Below, one piece after another: positions 23,158-29,792 of a stretch of 29,792 bases of DNA (position 1 is its first letter; each line of letters opens with the position of its first letter). Both the position numbers and the translations under genes were made by a program. Location of the stretch: NCBI GenBank assembly GCA_022565015.1, contig JADFKI010000007.1:1-29792 (forward strand), written 5' to 3'. The DNA comes from Chloroflexota bacterium (lineage in GTDB: Bacteria; Chloroflexota; Dehalococcoidia; Lucifugimonadales; JADFKI01). The notes beneath the pieces were generated by a model. That model worked only from the letters and a program-made list of their open reading frames with translations, searched no databases and was not told the DNA's origin.

Positions 23158-24089
23158 GGCTTCTTCGTCTCCTCAGAGTCGGCATCTTCTTCCGCCTCTG
23201 CCTCGGCGGCTGCCGCTTCGGGCTCCGGCTCTTCTTCGGTGGCGGAGTCCTCTTCGTCGTCCGCCTCTGCCTCAGCGACGGGCTCTTCCGGTGCGTCCTC
23301 GGCTTCGGGCTCTTCTTCGGTGGCGGAGTCCTCTTCGGCGTCCGCCTCTGCCTCAGCCACGGGCTCTTCGGCTGCGTCTTCGGCTTCCGGCTCTTCTTCG
23401 GTGGCGGAGTCCTCTTCGTCGTCCGCCTCTACCTCAGCGACGGGCTCTTCCGGTGCGTCCTCGGCTTCTGGCTCTTCTTCGGTGGCGGAGTCCTCTTCGT
23501 CGTCCGCCTCTATATCAGCGACGGGCTCTTCCGGTGCGTCCTCGGCTTCTGGCTCTTCTTCGGTGGCGGAGTCCTCTTCGTCGTCCGCCTCTATATCAGC
23601 GACGGGCTCTTCCGGTGCGTCCTCGGCCTCGGGCTCTTCTTCTGCGGCCGAATCCTCTTCGTCGTCCGCCTCTACCTCAGCGACAGGCTCTTCCAGTGCC
23701 GTCTCGGCAACCTCTCCCATATCTGCAATGTCGTCCACCGTTATGGGAGCAGGCCCTGTTTCTTCGGGCTGAGTAGCCCGAGCCGTCAGAACAGACGGGT
23801 CTTCGACGACTATCTCTTCCGGTTGTAGCTCGGCAATCTCTTCGTGTTCGAGGATCTCTACGACCTTCCAACGTTTGGTCTTGGAGTAGGGCCGGCCCTC
23901 GATGATGCGTACGAGATCACCGATCTTGCAATCGTTTGACGGGTCGTGCGCCTTGAATCTCGTCCGGCGCCTTACGGACTTCTTATAGAGGGCATGATGG
24001 CGACGCCATTCGAAGACCACCGTGACGGTCTTGTCCATCTTGTCGCTTACCACTCTGCCTACCCTGATTTTGCGTCGTTCGTAGCTCAT
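23154..24089 (-). CDS. rpsQ: 30S ribosomal protein S17 with long hyperacidic repeat tail
   Basis: Protein of 311 residues, against about 84-90 for normal S17. Residues 1-82 form the S17 OB-fold: RKIRVGRVVSDKMDKTVTVV, then YKKSVRRRTRFKAHDPSNDC and KIGDLVRIIEGRPYSKTKRW. Residues about 83-133 are an acidic linker. Residues 134-295 are six tandem repeats of 27 residues (consensus EPVADIEADDEEDSATEEEP plus EAEDAPE), each with about 15 acidic and no basic residues. A short tail ends in ETKKP. The frame is kept through every repeat, the start overlaps the rpmC stop and the stop overlaps the rplN start (ATGA), so the whole frame should be translated. S17 binds the 5' domain of 16S rRNA; the tail's role is unknown. 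Confidence 0.95.
   Translation of the reverse strand: MSYERRKIRVGRVVSDKMDKTVTVVFEWRRHHALYKKSVRRRTRFKAHDPSNDCKIGDLVRIIEGRPYSKTKRWKVVEILEHEEIAELQPEEIVVEDPSVLTARATQPEETGPAPITVDDIADMGEVAETALEEPVAEVEADDEEDSAAEEEPEAEDAPEEPVADIEADDEEDSATEEEPEAEDAPEEPVADIEADDEEDSATEEEPEAEDAPEEPVAEVEADDEEDSATEEEPEAEDAAEEPVAEAEADAEEDSATEEEPEAEDAPEEPVAEAEADDEEDSATEEEPEPEAAAAEAEAEEDADSEETKKP
23205..23690. repeat. Six tandem 81-bp repeats inside rpsQ
   Basis: The string ACGGGCTC or a close variant recurs at 23278, 23359 (one base different just before), 23440, 23521, 23602 and 23683, exactly 81 bases apart. The units from 23440-23520 and 23521-23601 are identical at every base. The outer units have diverged slightly. All keep the reading frame (27 codons). 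Confidence 0.95.
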
Positions 24090-24289
24090 GCCGTGCTGTC
24101 AGCCAACTCTCTTTCCCTTTGCACTGTAAGGATTCGTGCGATGCGCTTACGGGACTTCCTGATTTCTTTCACGTTTACCAACTGCATGGTGGCCGCACGG
24201 AAACGCAAGTTCATTAGCCCTCGATGCGTGTCTTCGAGCTCCTTATCGAGCTCCTGTTCCGTAAGTGCGCGTATATCGTCTATTTCCAT
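24086..24289 (-). CDS. rpmC: 50S ribosomal protein L29
   Basis: Protein of 67 residues, normal length. Two-helix protein with DDIRALTEQELDKELEDTHR and GLMNLRFRAATMQLVNVKEI followed by RKSRKRIARILTVQRERELA, the characteristic family pattern. L29 sits at the peptide exit tunnel, where trigger factor and SRP dock together with L23. The stop overlaps the rpsQ start by 4 bases, and the start follows rplP by 24 bases. Confidence 0.95.
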   Translation of the reverse strand: MEIDDIRALTEQELDKELEDTHRGLMNLRFRAATMQLVNVKEIRKSRKRIARILTVQRERELADSTA

Positions 24290-24313
24290 AATCGCCTAAC
24301 TCGATACCGTGAA

Positions 24314-24727
24314 TTAAATGCCCTGGCGGGTGACCACAGTCGTGTGGATGGGAAGCTTGGATGATGCCAACCTGAGCGCCTCCCTCGCGATATCCTCGGG
24401 TACGCCCGCGATCTCAAACATGATCCTGCCGGGCTTTACGACCGCGACCCAGTGGTCTACGGCGCCCTTGCCGCTGCCCATACGAGTCTCGGCCGCTCTT
24501 GCCGTCACCGACTTGTCTGGGAAGATGCGTATCCAGAGCTTGCCACCCCTTCTAACGTAGCGCGTCATGGCGCGGCGGGCAGCCTCAATCTGTCGCGCGG
24601 TTATCCACGCACACTCGGTGGCCTTCATTCCGTATTCACCGTAGTTCAGGGTACTGCCGGAAATGGCCAGGCCCCTTCGCCGACCTCTGTGGTGATTTCT
24701 GTATTTAACTCTCTTCGGTTGTAACAT
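24314..24727 (-). CDS. rplP: 50S ribosomal protein L16
   Basis: Protein of 137 residues, normal length. It starts MLQPKRVKYRNHHRGRRRG. The middle holds ITARQIEAARRAMTRYVRRGGKLWIRIFPDK, with GSGKGAVDHWVAVVKPGRIMFEIAG after it, in the expected order. L16 helps position A-site tRNA. The ATG lies inside the last codons of rpsC, a 23-base overlap in another frame, so its N-terminal codons also encode the S3 tail. Confidence 0.97.
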   Translation of the reverse strand: MLQPKRVKYRNHHRGRRRGLAISGSTLNYGEYGMKATECAWITARQIEAARRAMTRYVRRGGKLWIRIFPDKSVTARAAETRMGSGKGAVDHWVAVVKPGRIMFEIAGVPEDIAREALRLASSKLPIHTTVVTRQGI

Positions 24728-25445
24728 CGGGTGTCGCCTCTTCGACTGCTGATACCGATACCTCGATGGTCGGTATCTCCTCGATTACTTCCTCTTCCTG
24801 TCGCGCTTGACTGATGATTAGTATGTCGCCCTTGTATATCCAGCATTTCACGCCGATCCGACCGAACTCGGTCGCGGCCTCGGCGAGGCCATAGTCTATG
24901 TCCGCGCGTAGCGTATGCAGCGGGACGCGACCCTCCATGGCCTTTTCCCTGCGCGCTATGTCCGCGCCGCCCAACCTGCCGGCGATATGCACTTTGATGC
25001 CCTGGGCCCCCGCCTGCATGGTACGGCTGACCGCCTGCCTTATGGCCCGGCGAAAGGCGATTCTGCGTTCCAGCTGGTCGGCCACGTTACGCGCGACCAG
25101 GTAGGCGTCCAATTCCGGTTGCCGGATCTCCTGAACGTTGAGCCTCGCCCGGCGCTCCGTAATAGCTTCCAGGTCTTTACGAAGCTGCTCAACCCGCTGA
25201 CCGCCACGCCCGATGACTATCCCCGGACGGGCGGTGTGGATGGTAATGACGACGTCGTTGTTGCCCCTCTCGACCTCAACGCGCGAGATGCCGGCGTCGG
25301 GGTATCGGTCCATTATGGTATTCCGGACCTTCAAGTCCTCTCCTACCAGCCTTCGATACTCCGCCGGTTTCGACGCGAACCACTTGGACTGCCAGTCCTT
25401 TACGATTCCCAGTCGGAAGCCGATGGGGTGAGTTTTCTGACCCAC
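24705..25445 (-). CDS. rpsC: 30S ribosomal protein S3
   Basis: Protein of 246 residues (E. coli 233). GTG start one base after the rplV stop. MGQKTHPIGFRLGIVKDWQS opens the protein, the KH domain shows ARPGIVIGRGGQRVEQL (GxxG loop IGRGG), and the C-terminal domain has GVKVHIAGRLGGADIARREK-type sequence and IDYGLAEAATEFGRIGVKCW. A tail of about 30 acidic and Thr/Val-rich residues follows QEEEVIEE. S3 lines the mRNA entry channel. The end overlaps rplP by 23 bases. Confidence 0.97.
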   Translation of the reverse strand: MGQKTHPIGFRLGIVKDWQSKWFASKPAEYRRLVGEDLKVRNTIMDRYPDAGISRVEVERGNNDVVITIHTARPGIVIGRGGQRVEQLRKDLEAITERRARLNVQEIRQPELDAYLVARNVADQLERRIAFRRAIRQAVSRTMQAGAQGIKVHIAGRLGGADIARREKAMEGRVPLHTLRADIDYGLAEAATEFGRIGVKCWIYKGDILIISQARQEEEVIEEIPTIEVSVSAVEEATPDVTTEES

Positions 25446-25446
25446 G

Positions 25447-25788
25447 CTAGAGGCCCTCCTCTTCGTCTACGACGACGGTTATGTGGCTGTTTCTCCTGAT
25501 GATCTGCGCTACTCGCCCCCTGGCCCTTGCCCGGAATCGCTTCAGACGGGGTCCCTCGTTTGCGTAAATCTCGATGATCTTCAGCTCGGAGCTCCTGGCC
25601 ATGAGCTCGTTCTCCGCATTGGACGCCGCAGATTTCACGACCTTGGCCACGCGGGCAGCCACGGGCGACGTAATGAAACGCAGCACCTCAAGGGCGTCGT
25701 CGACGTTCTTGCCTCTCACGAGGTCTATGATCGGCTTGACCTTTTTGACCGATATTCCTGTATTGGTGCTTACCGCTCTGACGGGCAT
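25447..25788 (-). CDS. rplV: 50S ribosomal protein L22
   Basis: Protein of 113 residues, normal length. RAVSTNTGISVKKVKPIIDLVRGKNVDDAL and RARGRVAQIIRRNSHITVVV are the two conserved ends, with SAASNAENEL between them. L22 lines the peptide exit tunnel with its beta-hairpin (residues about 82-100). It lies 13 bases after rpsS and one base before rpsC, in the standard S10 operon order. Confidence 0.96.
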   Translation of the reverse strand: MPVRAVSTNTGISVKKVKPIIDLVRGKNVDDALEVLRFITSPVAARVAKVVKSAASNAENELMARSSELKIIEIYANEGPRLKRFRARARGRVAQIIRRNSHITVVVDEEEGL

Positions 25789-25801
25789 TTGTAACAGCTC
25801 T

Positions 25802-26089
25802 CTATCTTGCTACCCGAGTCGTCCGCTCGGACCTGGAAACGTGTCCTCGGAACGTCCTGGTCGGGGCGAACTCGCCGAGCTTATGACCTACCATATTCTC
25901 GGTCATGAACACAGGCACGTGCCGTCTGCCGTCGTGCACGGCAATGGTAAGGCCGATCATGTCGGGCATTATGGTCGACGCCCGCGCCCACGTTTTTATC
26001 ACAGTCCTACTGTTGCTCCGCTGGGCTGCGGTAACCTTCTTGGCAAGCTTCTCGTCTACATATGGTCCTTTTTTGATCGACCTGGACAT
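25802..26089 (-). CDS. rpsS: 30S ribosomal protein S19
   Basis: Protein of 95 residues from the ATG at 26089 (MSRSIKKGPYVDEKLAKKV), which is the universal S19 start; AGGGGAT lies about 9 bases upstream. The frame is open further upstream to 26137, but that would add 16 residues without family support. WARASTIMPDMIGLTIAVHDGRRHVPVFM and MVGHKLGEFAPTRTFRGH are diagnostic. S19 forms the 30S head contact with S13 and the B1 bridge region. Confidence 0.96.
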   Translation of the reverse strand: MSRSIKKGPYVDEKLAKKVTAAQRSNSRTVIKTWARASTIMPDMIGLTIAVHDGRRHVPVFMTENMVGHKLGEFAPTRTFRGHVSRSERTTRVAR

Positions 26090-26171
26090 ACTTGTTATCC
26101 CCTGGCTTTCTTTGTTCCTTGAATTCTGTCGCAGCATCGAAGCCGCAGGCGACGCGGCCCGCGCTGCGATC

Positions 26172-27005
26172 TTACTTCTGATACCTTCGGCGCGCTATGA
26201 ACTTGTCGGATGGCTTCTTCTTCTTTCGAGTCCTGTACCCCAGAGCCGGTTTGCCCCAGGGCGTCTTCGGGCCCGGCATGCCTATGGGAGACCGGCCCTC
26301 GCCGCCTCCGTGGGGATGGTCTCTCGGAGACATCACGGAACCACGCACGGTGGGACGCCATCCCATGTTCCTCCGTCGACCGGCCTTGCCCAGCTTTATA
26401 TTCTTGTGATCGACGTTGCTGACCTGTCCTATGGTCGCCATGCAGGCGCTGAGGACATATCGCATTTCACCCGATGGCAGCCTCAGGAGGGTATATTTTC
26501 CCTCCTCGGCAAGTACCTGGGCGGCACTGCCGGCGCTACGGACTATCTGGCCGCCGCGGCCGACCTGCATCTCGATGTTGTGGACCATGGTGCCCTGGCG
26601 AATCGCCCGCAACGGCAGGGCGTTACCGACTCTGAGCTCTGCCTGCTCTCCGGCCTCGACCGTGTCGCCGACCTTGATCCCATTGGGGCAGATTATATAC
26701 CGCCAATCGCCGTCGGGATACTTGATCAAGGCGATGTACGAGGAGCGGTTCGGATCGTACTCGATGGAGGATACCTCTCCCGGAACGCCTGTCTTGTCGC
26801 GCTTGAAGTCGATGGTCCGCAACCTGCGCTTGTGACCGCCGCCGCGATGTCTCACCGTAATCCTGCCCTGGGAGTTGCGGCCTGCCCGCTTCTTGAGGGG
26901 CTTGAGCAGTGATTTCTTGGGCCTGTTGGTAGTGAAGTCGTCGGAGGTCGGCAGGACCGCCCCACGCTGACCGGGTGTTGTAGGTTTTAGAGCTCTTAAC
27001 GGCAT
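26172..27005 (-). CDS. rplB: 50S ribosomal protein L2
   Basis: Protein of 277 residues, normal length (E. coli 273). N-terminal TPGQRGAVLPTSDD-type start, GRNSQGRITVRHRGGGHKRR, the OB-fold part with YPDGDWRYIICPNGIKVGD, and the SH3-like part. The C-terminal RDHPHGGGEGRSPIG contains the conserved His near the peptidyl transferase centre, and GPKTPWGKPALGYRTRKKKK ends the fold. Start ATG one base after the rplW stop. L2 is needed for subunit association and catalysis. Confidence 0.98.
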   Translation of the reverse strand: MPLRALKPTTPGQRGAVLPTSDDFTTNRPKKSLLKPLKKRAGRNSQGRITVRHRGGGHKRRLRTIDFKRDKTGVPGEVSSIEYDPNRSSYIALIKYPDGDWRYIICPNGIKVGDTVEAGEQAELRVGNALPLRAIRQGTMVHNIEMQVGRGGQIVRSAGSAAQVLAEEGKYTLLRLPSGEMRYVLSACMATIGQVSNVDHKNIKLGKAGRRRNMGWRPTVRGSVMSPRDHPHGGGEGRSPIGMPGPKTPWGKPALGYRTRKKKKPSDKFIARRRYQK

Positions 27006-27006
27006 C

Positions 27007-27291
27007 TTAGACGCCCTCGAAAATAGTTATGGTGTCTCCGGGTGAAAGGGTTACGATCGCCTTTTTCCAGGACTTCTGGAGCGTGGTCCTCGGTCCGTAC
27101 CTCTTGCTTTTCCCCCGCATGTTCATGGTGTTTACCTTCGTGACCGTTACGTCGAAGGCATCCTGCACCGCTTTTCTTATCTGGTGCTTGGTTGACCCGG
27201 TTGCGACTTCGAATACGTAACGACCCTGATCCTGCATGAGGGTGCTCTTCTCCGTGATTATGGGCCGTCGTAGGATCTCGAAAGAGTGCAT
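27007..27291 (-). CDS. rplW: 50S ribosomal protein L23
   Basis: Protein of 94 residues from the ATG at 27291, MHSFEILRRPIITEKSTLM, which is the normal L23 N-terminus. This ATG is 2 bases after the rplD stop, with AGGAAG in the rplD end. The same frame is open for over 400 bases further upstream inside rplD, but that is an overlap artefact. YVFEVATGSTKHQIRKAVQD, VNTMNMRGKSKRYG, and WKKAIVTLSPGDTI are conserved. L23 surrounds the exit tunnel and is the main docking site for trigger factor. Confidence 0.95.
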   Translation of the reverse strand: MHSFEILRRPIITEKSTLMQDQGRYVFEVATGSTKHQIRKAVQDAFDVTVTKVNTMNMRGKSKRYGPRTTLQKSWKKAIVTLSPGDTITIFEGV

Positions 27292-27293
27292 GG

Positions 27294-27968
27294 CTATTCT
27301 TCCTGGGCTCCGTCGTCGAGATTTTGGGGCCGCCGGCGAACAAATGGCCCGCCCCAGTTCACCTCGGCGTTGCGGACCGCATCGAGGGTCATCACGACTT
27401 TTCTGGCGTTGAGTATCGAAAGCGTGTTGAGCAGCGCCGATGGAATGGTCCGCACCCTGGGCAGGTTTCTGGCGGCTCGAAGAGTATCTGCGCCTGCGCC
27501 GTCGGCCACCAGTAGGACGGAGCTGCTCACGTCCAGAGACCGCAAGAACTGCGCCATATCCTTCGTCTTGGCGTGCTCCAACTCGAGGTTTTCCACGACG
27601 ACAAGCTGGTTTTCCCTCACCTTGCTCGAGAGCATCGCCTTGAGAGACTGCCGCTTCATCCTCTTGGTCGTTCGCTGGCGGTAGCTCCTGGGTATCGGCC
27701 CGAATACGACGCCTCCGCCTCGCCACTGTGGCGACCTTATCGAGCCCTGTCTGGCGCGGCCAGTGGATTTCTGTGGCCTGGGCTTTGCGCCGCCGCCGGC
27801 GACCTGCGCGCGGGTCTTGGTCTTTGCCGTCCCCTGGCGTCGATTGGCTAGCTGCCCAACCATGACCTGGTGGACCAGCGGAGCGTTCATGGGAGCGTCG
27901 AATACGTCGTCTCGCACATCGACGCTGCCGATTACGATTCCTTTGGTGTTATGAAGTGCAAGCTTCAC
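27294..27968 (-). CDS. rplD: 50S ribosomal protein L4
   Basis: Protein of 224 residues, somewhat longer than E. coli L4 (201) because of the C-terminal part. GTG start 2 bases after the rplC stop. HQVMVGQLANRRQGTAKTKT, GGGAKPRPQKSTGRARQGSI and PQWRGGGVVFGPIPRSY form the extended loop that reaches the exit tunnel. VVVENLELEHAKTKDM and NARKVVMTLDAV follow. In E. coli L4 controls its own operon; that function cannot be assessed here. Confidence 0.96.
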   Translation of the reverse strand: MKLALHNTKGIVIGSVDVRDDVFDAPMNAPLVHQVMVGQLANRRQGTAKTKTRAQVAGGGAKPRPQKSTGRARQGSIRSPQWRGGGVVFGPIPRSYRQRTTKRMKRQSLKAMLSSKVRENQLVVVENLELEHAKTKDMAQFLRSLDVSSSVLLVADGAGADTLRAARNLPRVRTIPSALLNTLSILNARKVVMTLDAVRNAEVNWGGPFVRRRPQNLDDGAQEE

Positions 27969-27970
27969 GG

Positions 27971-28606
27971 TTACTTCTGCTTCCTTCGGACCTGTTTTCG
28001 CAGGATAACGAGAGAGTTCCGGGCACCCGGAATCGTCCCCTTGACGAGCAGGATGTTCCTCTCGGGGTCTGCCGAGACGACTTCCAGGTTCCTCGAAGTT
28101 ATCTTGGCGTTGCCCATATGGCCGGCCATGCGCAGGCCCTTGATCACCCTGCCCGGCGTGGTTCCGGCGCCGATCGAGCCGGGAGCCCTGTGTCTATCCG
28201 ACTGGCCGTGGGTCTTCGGCCCTCCGTGAAAGTGGTGTCGCTTTACGCCACCGGCGAATCCTCGGCCCTTGGAGTAGGCCGTTGCGTCTATCTTCTCGCC
28301 TGGCTCGAACAGGCTGACGTCCACGGTCTGCCCGACCTCTACCTCGGAGATGTCGTCGACGCCCACCTCTCTCAGGAAACGAAAGAGATTTCCGGCATTC
28401 CTCAAATGTCCGACCTCAGGCTTACTCAGGCGCTTCACAGGCTCGTAGCCGAGCTGTACGCCCTCGTACCCGTCGTTATCGGAGGTCTTGACTTGCGTGA
28501 CGGTGCAGGGTCCCACCCACAGGGCCGTAACGCAGTCGGAATCGCCGTTCTCCTTGAAGACCTGTGTGGTCCCTATTTTTTTACCTATGAGTCCATGTAA
28601 GGGCAT
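27971..28606 (-). CDS. rplC: 50S ribosomal protein L3
   Basis: Protein of 211 residues, normal length. The start is MPLHGLIGKKIGTTQVFKEN, and the long loop near residues 135-165 contains FAGGVKRHHFHGGPKTHGQS and RAPGSIGAGTTPGRVIKG, which reaches toward the peptidyl transferase centre. MAGHMGNAKITSRNLEVV follows. L3 is an early-assembly protein that organises the 3' end of 23S rRNA. It lies 14 bases after rpsJ and 2 bases before rplD. Confidence 0.97.
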   Translation of the reverse strand: MPLHGLIGKKIGTTQVFKENGDSDCVTALWVGPCTVTQVKTSDNDGYEGVQLGYEPVKRLSKPEVGHLRNAGNLFRFLREVGVDDISEVEVGQTVDVSLFEPGEKIDATAYSKGRGFAGGVKRHHFHGGPKTHGQSDRHRAPGSIGAGTTPGRVIKGLRMAGHMGNAKITSRNLEVVSADPERNILLVKGTIPGARNSLVILRKQVRRKQK

Positions 28607-28620
28607 AGTTAATATCTTTT

Positions 28621-28935
28621 CTAAAGCTTGATCGAGATGTCCACGCCCGCGGGGACGTTCAGTCTGGTAAGTGAATCAATGGTCTTGGAGGTGGGTTCGA
28701 GGATGTCGATTAGCCGGTTGTGGGTGCGGATTTCGAAGTGCTCTCTCGAGTCTTTGTCGATATGGGGGCCTCGAATTACGCAAAACCTCTTTATTGAGGT
28801 AGGCAAGGGCACGGGGCCGGTGACTCTCGCCCCTGTACGCTCGGCGGCCTCCACTATCTGACTGGCCGAGAGGTCCAGTATTCGGTGGTCAAACGCCTTC
28901 AAGATGATCCTAATTTTCTGGTTGCTGGTCGTCAT
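28621..28935 (-). CDS. rpsJ: 30S ribosomal protein S10
   Basis: Protein of 104 residues, normal length. QKIRIILKAFDHRILDLSAS, GARVTGPVPLPTSIKRFCVI and SREHFEIRTHNRLIDILEPT are all conserved in S10, also known as the NusE antitermination factor. It lies 35 bases after fusA, the usual head of the S10 operon. No promoter is visible in this short gap, so transcription probably continues from upstream of fusA. Confidence 0.97.
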   Translation of the reverse strand: MTTSNQKIRIILKAFDHRILDLSASQIVEAAERTGARVTGPVPLPTSIKRFCVIRGPHIDKDSREHFEIRTHNRLIDILEPTSKTIDSLTRLNVPAGVDISIKL

Positions 28936-28970
28936 CGTATACCTTTAGCTGTCTGATGAATGAAATCGAC

Positions 28971-29792
28971 TCAGATAGTTATAGCAGACTCGGGCGCCTT
29001 CTCGTAGCTTTCAAATTCCAGGGAGTAGCTCGCGCGGCCCTGCGTGAGCGAACGAAGAGCGCTGGCGTAGCCGAAGCTTTCTCCCAGCGGCAAAGCGGCC
29101 TGGACGACCTGGATGTCCCCCTGGCCCTCGATATTTCTTATGTTAGCACGATGGCGACCCAAATCGCCAAGCACGTCGCCCAGGAACTCGCCCGGCGTAA
29201 CTACCTCCAGGCGCATGATGGGTTCGAGGACAACGGGATGGGCCTTCCGCACGGCCTCCTTGGCCGCCATGGAGCCCGCGATCTTGAATGAGACCTGCGA
29301 CGAGTCCACTTCATGGAAGCTGCCGTCCACAAGCATCACCTTCATGTCGATTATGGGAAAGCCGGAAAGCGGGCCGGTGGTAAGCGCCTCTCGGACTCCA
29401 GCCTCAACGGAGGGGATGAACTCCCTGGGAATAGCGCCGCCCCTGATCTTGTCCTCGATTTCGATGCCAGAGCCACGCTTGCCCGGCTCGATCTCTATCA
29501 CGACGTGTCCATACTGGCCGTGACCCCCGGACTGTCGTATGAAGCGTCCCTCGGCTCTCGCGGTCGTTGTGATGGCTTCGCGGTAGGCCACCCTCGGCCT
29601 TCCGACGTTGCTTTCGCCTTTGAATTCACGCTTCATGCGGTCGACGAGGATCTCAAGGTGCAGCTCACCCATACCGGACATGATCGTCTGTCCGGTCTCG
29701 TCGTCATATTTCACTCGGAACGTGGGGTCTTCGTCGGAGAGTTTGATCAACGCATCCGAAAGCTTGTCCTGGTCGGCACGCGACTTAGGCTC
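28971..29792 (-). CDS. fusA: Elongation factor G, C-terminal part (5' truncated by window edge)
   Basis: The last 273 residues of EF-G, the translocation GTPase; the frame stays open to the window edge, where EPKSRADQDKL matches the usual EF-G sequence before domain III. Domain III (DEDPTFRVKYDDETGQTIMS, GMGELHLEILVDRMKREF), domain IV (GQYGHVVIEIEPGKRGSGIE, with the tip region) and domain V (HPVVLEPIMRLEVVTPGEF, GDVLGDLGRHRANI) are intact. The GTPase domain lies outside the window. Position directly before rpsJ matches the usual str-S10 junction. Confidence 0.97.
   Translation of the reverse strand, partial: EPKSRADQDKLSDALIKLSDEDPTFRVKYDDETGQTIMSGMGELHLEILVDRMKREFKGESNVGRPRVAYREAITTTARAEGRFIRQSGGHGQYGHVVIEIEPGKRGSGIEIEDKIRGGAIPREFIPSVEAGVREALTTGPLSGFPIIDMKVMLVDGSFHEVDSSQVSFKIAGSMAAKEAVRKAHPVVLEPIMRLEVVTPGEFLGDVLGDLGRHRANIRNIEGQGDIQVVQAALPLGESFGYASALRSLTQGRASYSLEFESYEKAPESAITI

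Noticed and set aside
23205..23690. CRISPR array
   Set aside because: The 81-bp units are directly adjacent with no unique spacers and code for protein in frame.
22930..23776. Long Ser/Ala-rich and Arg/Pro-rich open frames on the plus strand across the rpsQ repeats
   Set aside because: They are antisense by-products of an 81-bp in-frame repeat with biased codons. They have no ribosome binding site, and the minus-strand frame is a recognisable S17 with coupled neighbours.
26090..26137. 16-residue N-terminal extension of S19
   Set aside because: The universal start MSRSIKKGP is at 26089 and has a suitable ribosome binding site.
25905..26912. 335-codon plus-strand open frame antisense to rplB and rpsS
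   Set aside because: The opposite strand encodes clear L2 and S19. The plus frame shows no recognisable domain and is expected from GC-rich third positions.
27292..27726. Upstream extension of the rplW frame by about 145 codons
   Set aside because: It overlaps rplD, reads as basic low-complexity sequence, and the normal L23 start with a ribosome binding site is at 27291.

Overview
The window is bacterial chromosome with moderately high GC by eye and few gaps. About two thirds of it (roughly 9.6-29.8 kb) is one very long ribosomal protein superoperon read on the minus strand. The clade is inferred from gene content only. An ordered S10-spc-alpha cluster closed by truA-rplM-rpsI, zinc-type S14, S4 and L36, a zinc-lid adenylate kinase, and flanking MFS, M24 peptidase, ornithine cyclodeaminase-like and CapA-like genes together suggest Chloroflexota, perhaps a Dehalococcoidia/SAR202-type environmental genome. 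I hold this at moderate confidence; no rRNA or other decisive marker is present.

Left flank (1-9.4 kb): 3' end of thiD (+); an ornithine cyclodeaminase/mu-crystallin family reductase (+); a PDZ protein with an unusual cysteine cluster (-); an MFS transporter (+); an M24 metallopeptidase (-); an SDR oxidoreductase lacking the canonical Tyr/Lys pair (-); a GNAT acetyltransferase (+); a CapA-family protein with a structured leader (+); and a DtxR/MntR-type metal-dependent repressor (-). These are mostly single-gene units separated by short gaps with candidate promoters and hairpins.

Superoperon (minus strand, transcribed from 29.8 kb down to 9.6 kb): fusA(partial)-rpsJ-rplC-rplD-rplW-rplB-rpsS-rplV-rpsC-rplP-rpmC-rpsQ-rplN-rplX-rplE-rpsN-rpsH-rplF-rplR-rpsE-rpmD-rplO-secY-adk-map-infA-rpmJ-rpsM-rpsK-[membrane protein]-rpsD-rpoA-rplQ-truA-rplM-rpsI, ending at a strong inverted-repeat terminator at 9538-9571. 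Stops and starts are commonly adjacent or overlapping, so translational coupling is likely throughout. The genes supply ribosomal proteins of both subunits, elongation and initiation factors, the RNA polymerase alpha subunit, the Sec translocon, methionine removal, adenylate balance and tRNA pseudouridylation.

Most unusual content: (i) rpsQ encodes S17 followed by a C-terminal tail of more than 200 residues, including six 27-residue hyperacidic repeats, with one 81-bp unit duplicated exactly back-to-back at 23440-23601; (ii) rplE carries a low-complexity N-terminal extension of about 143 residues with three arginine clusters, its start fixed by a GTGA overlap with rplX; (iii) a six-helix membrane protein gene sits between rpsK and rpsD; (iv) L24 has two CxxC pairs; (v) the capA leader contains competing inverted repeats.
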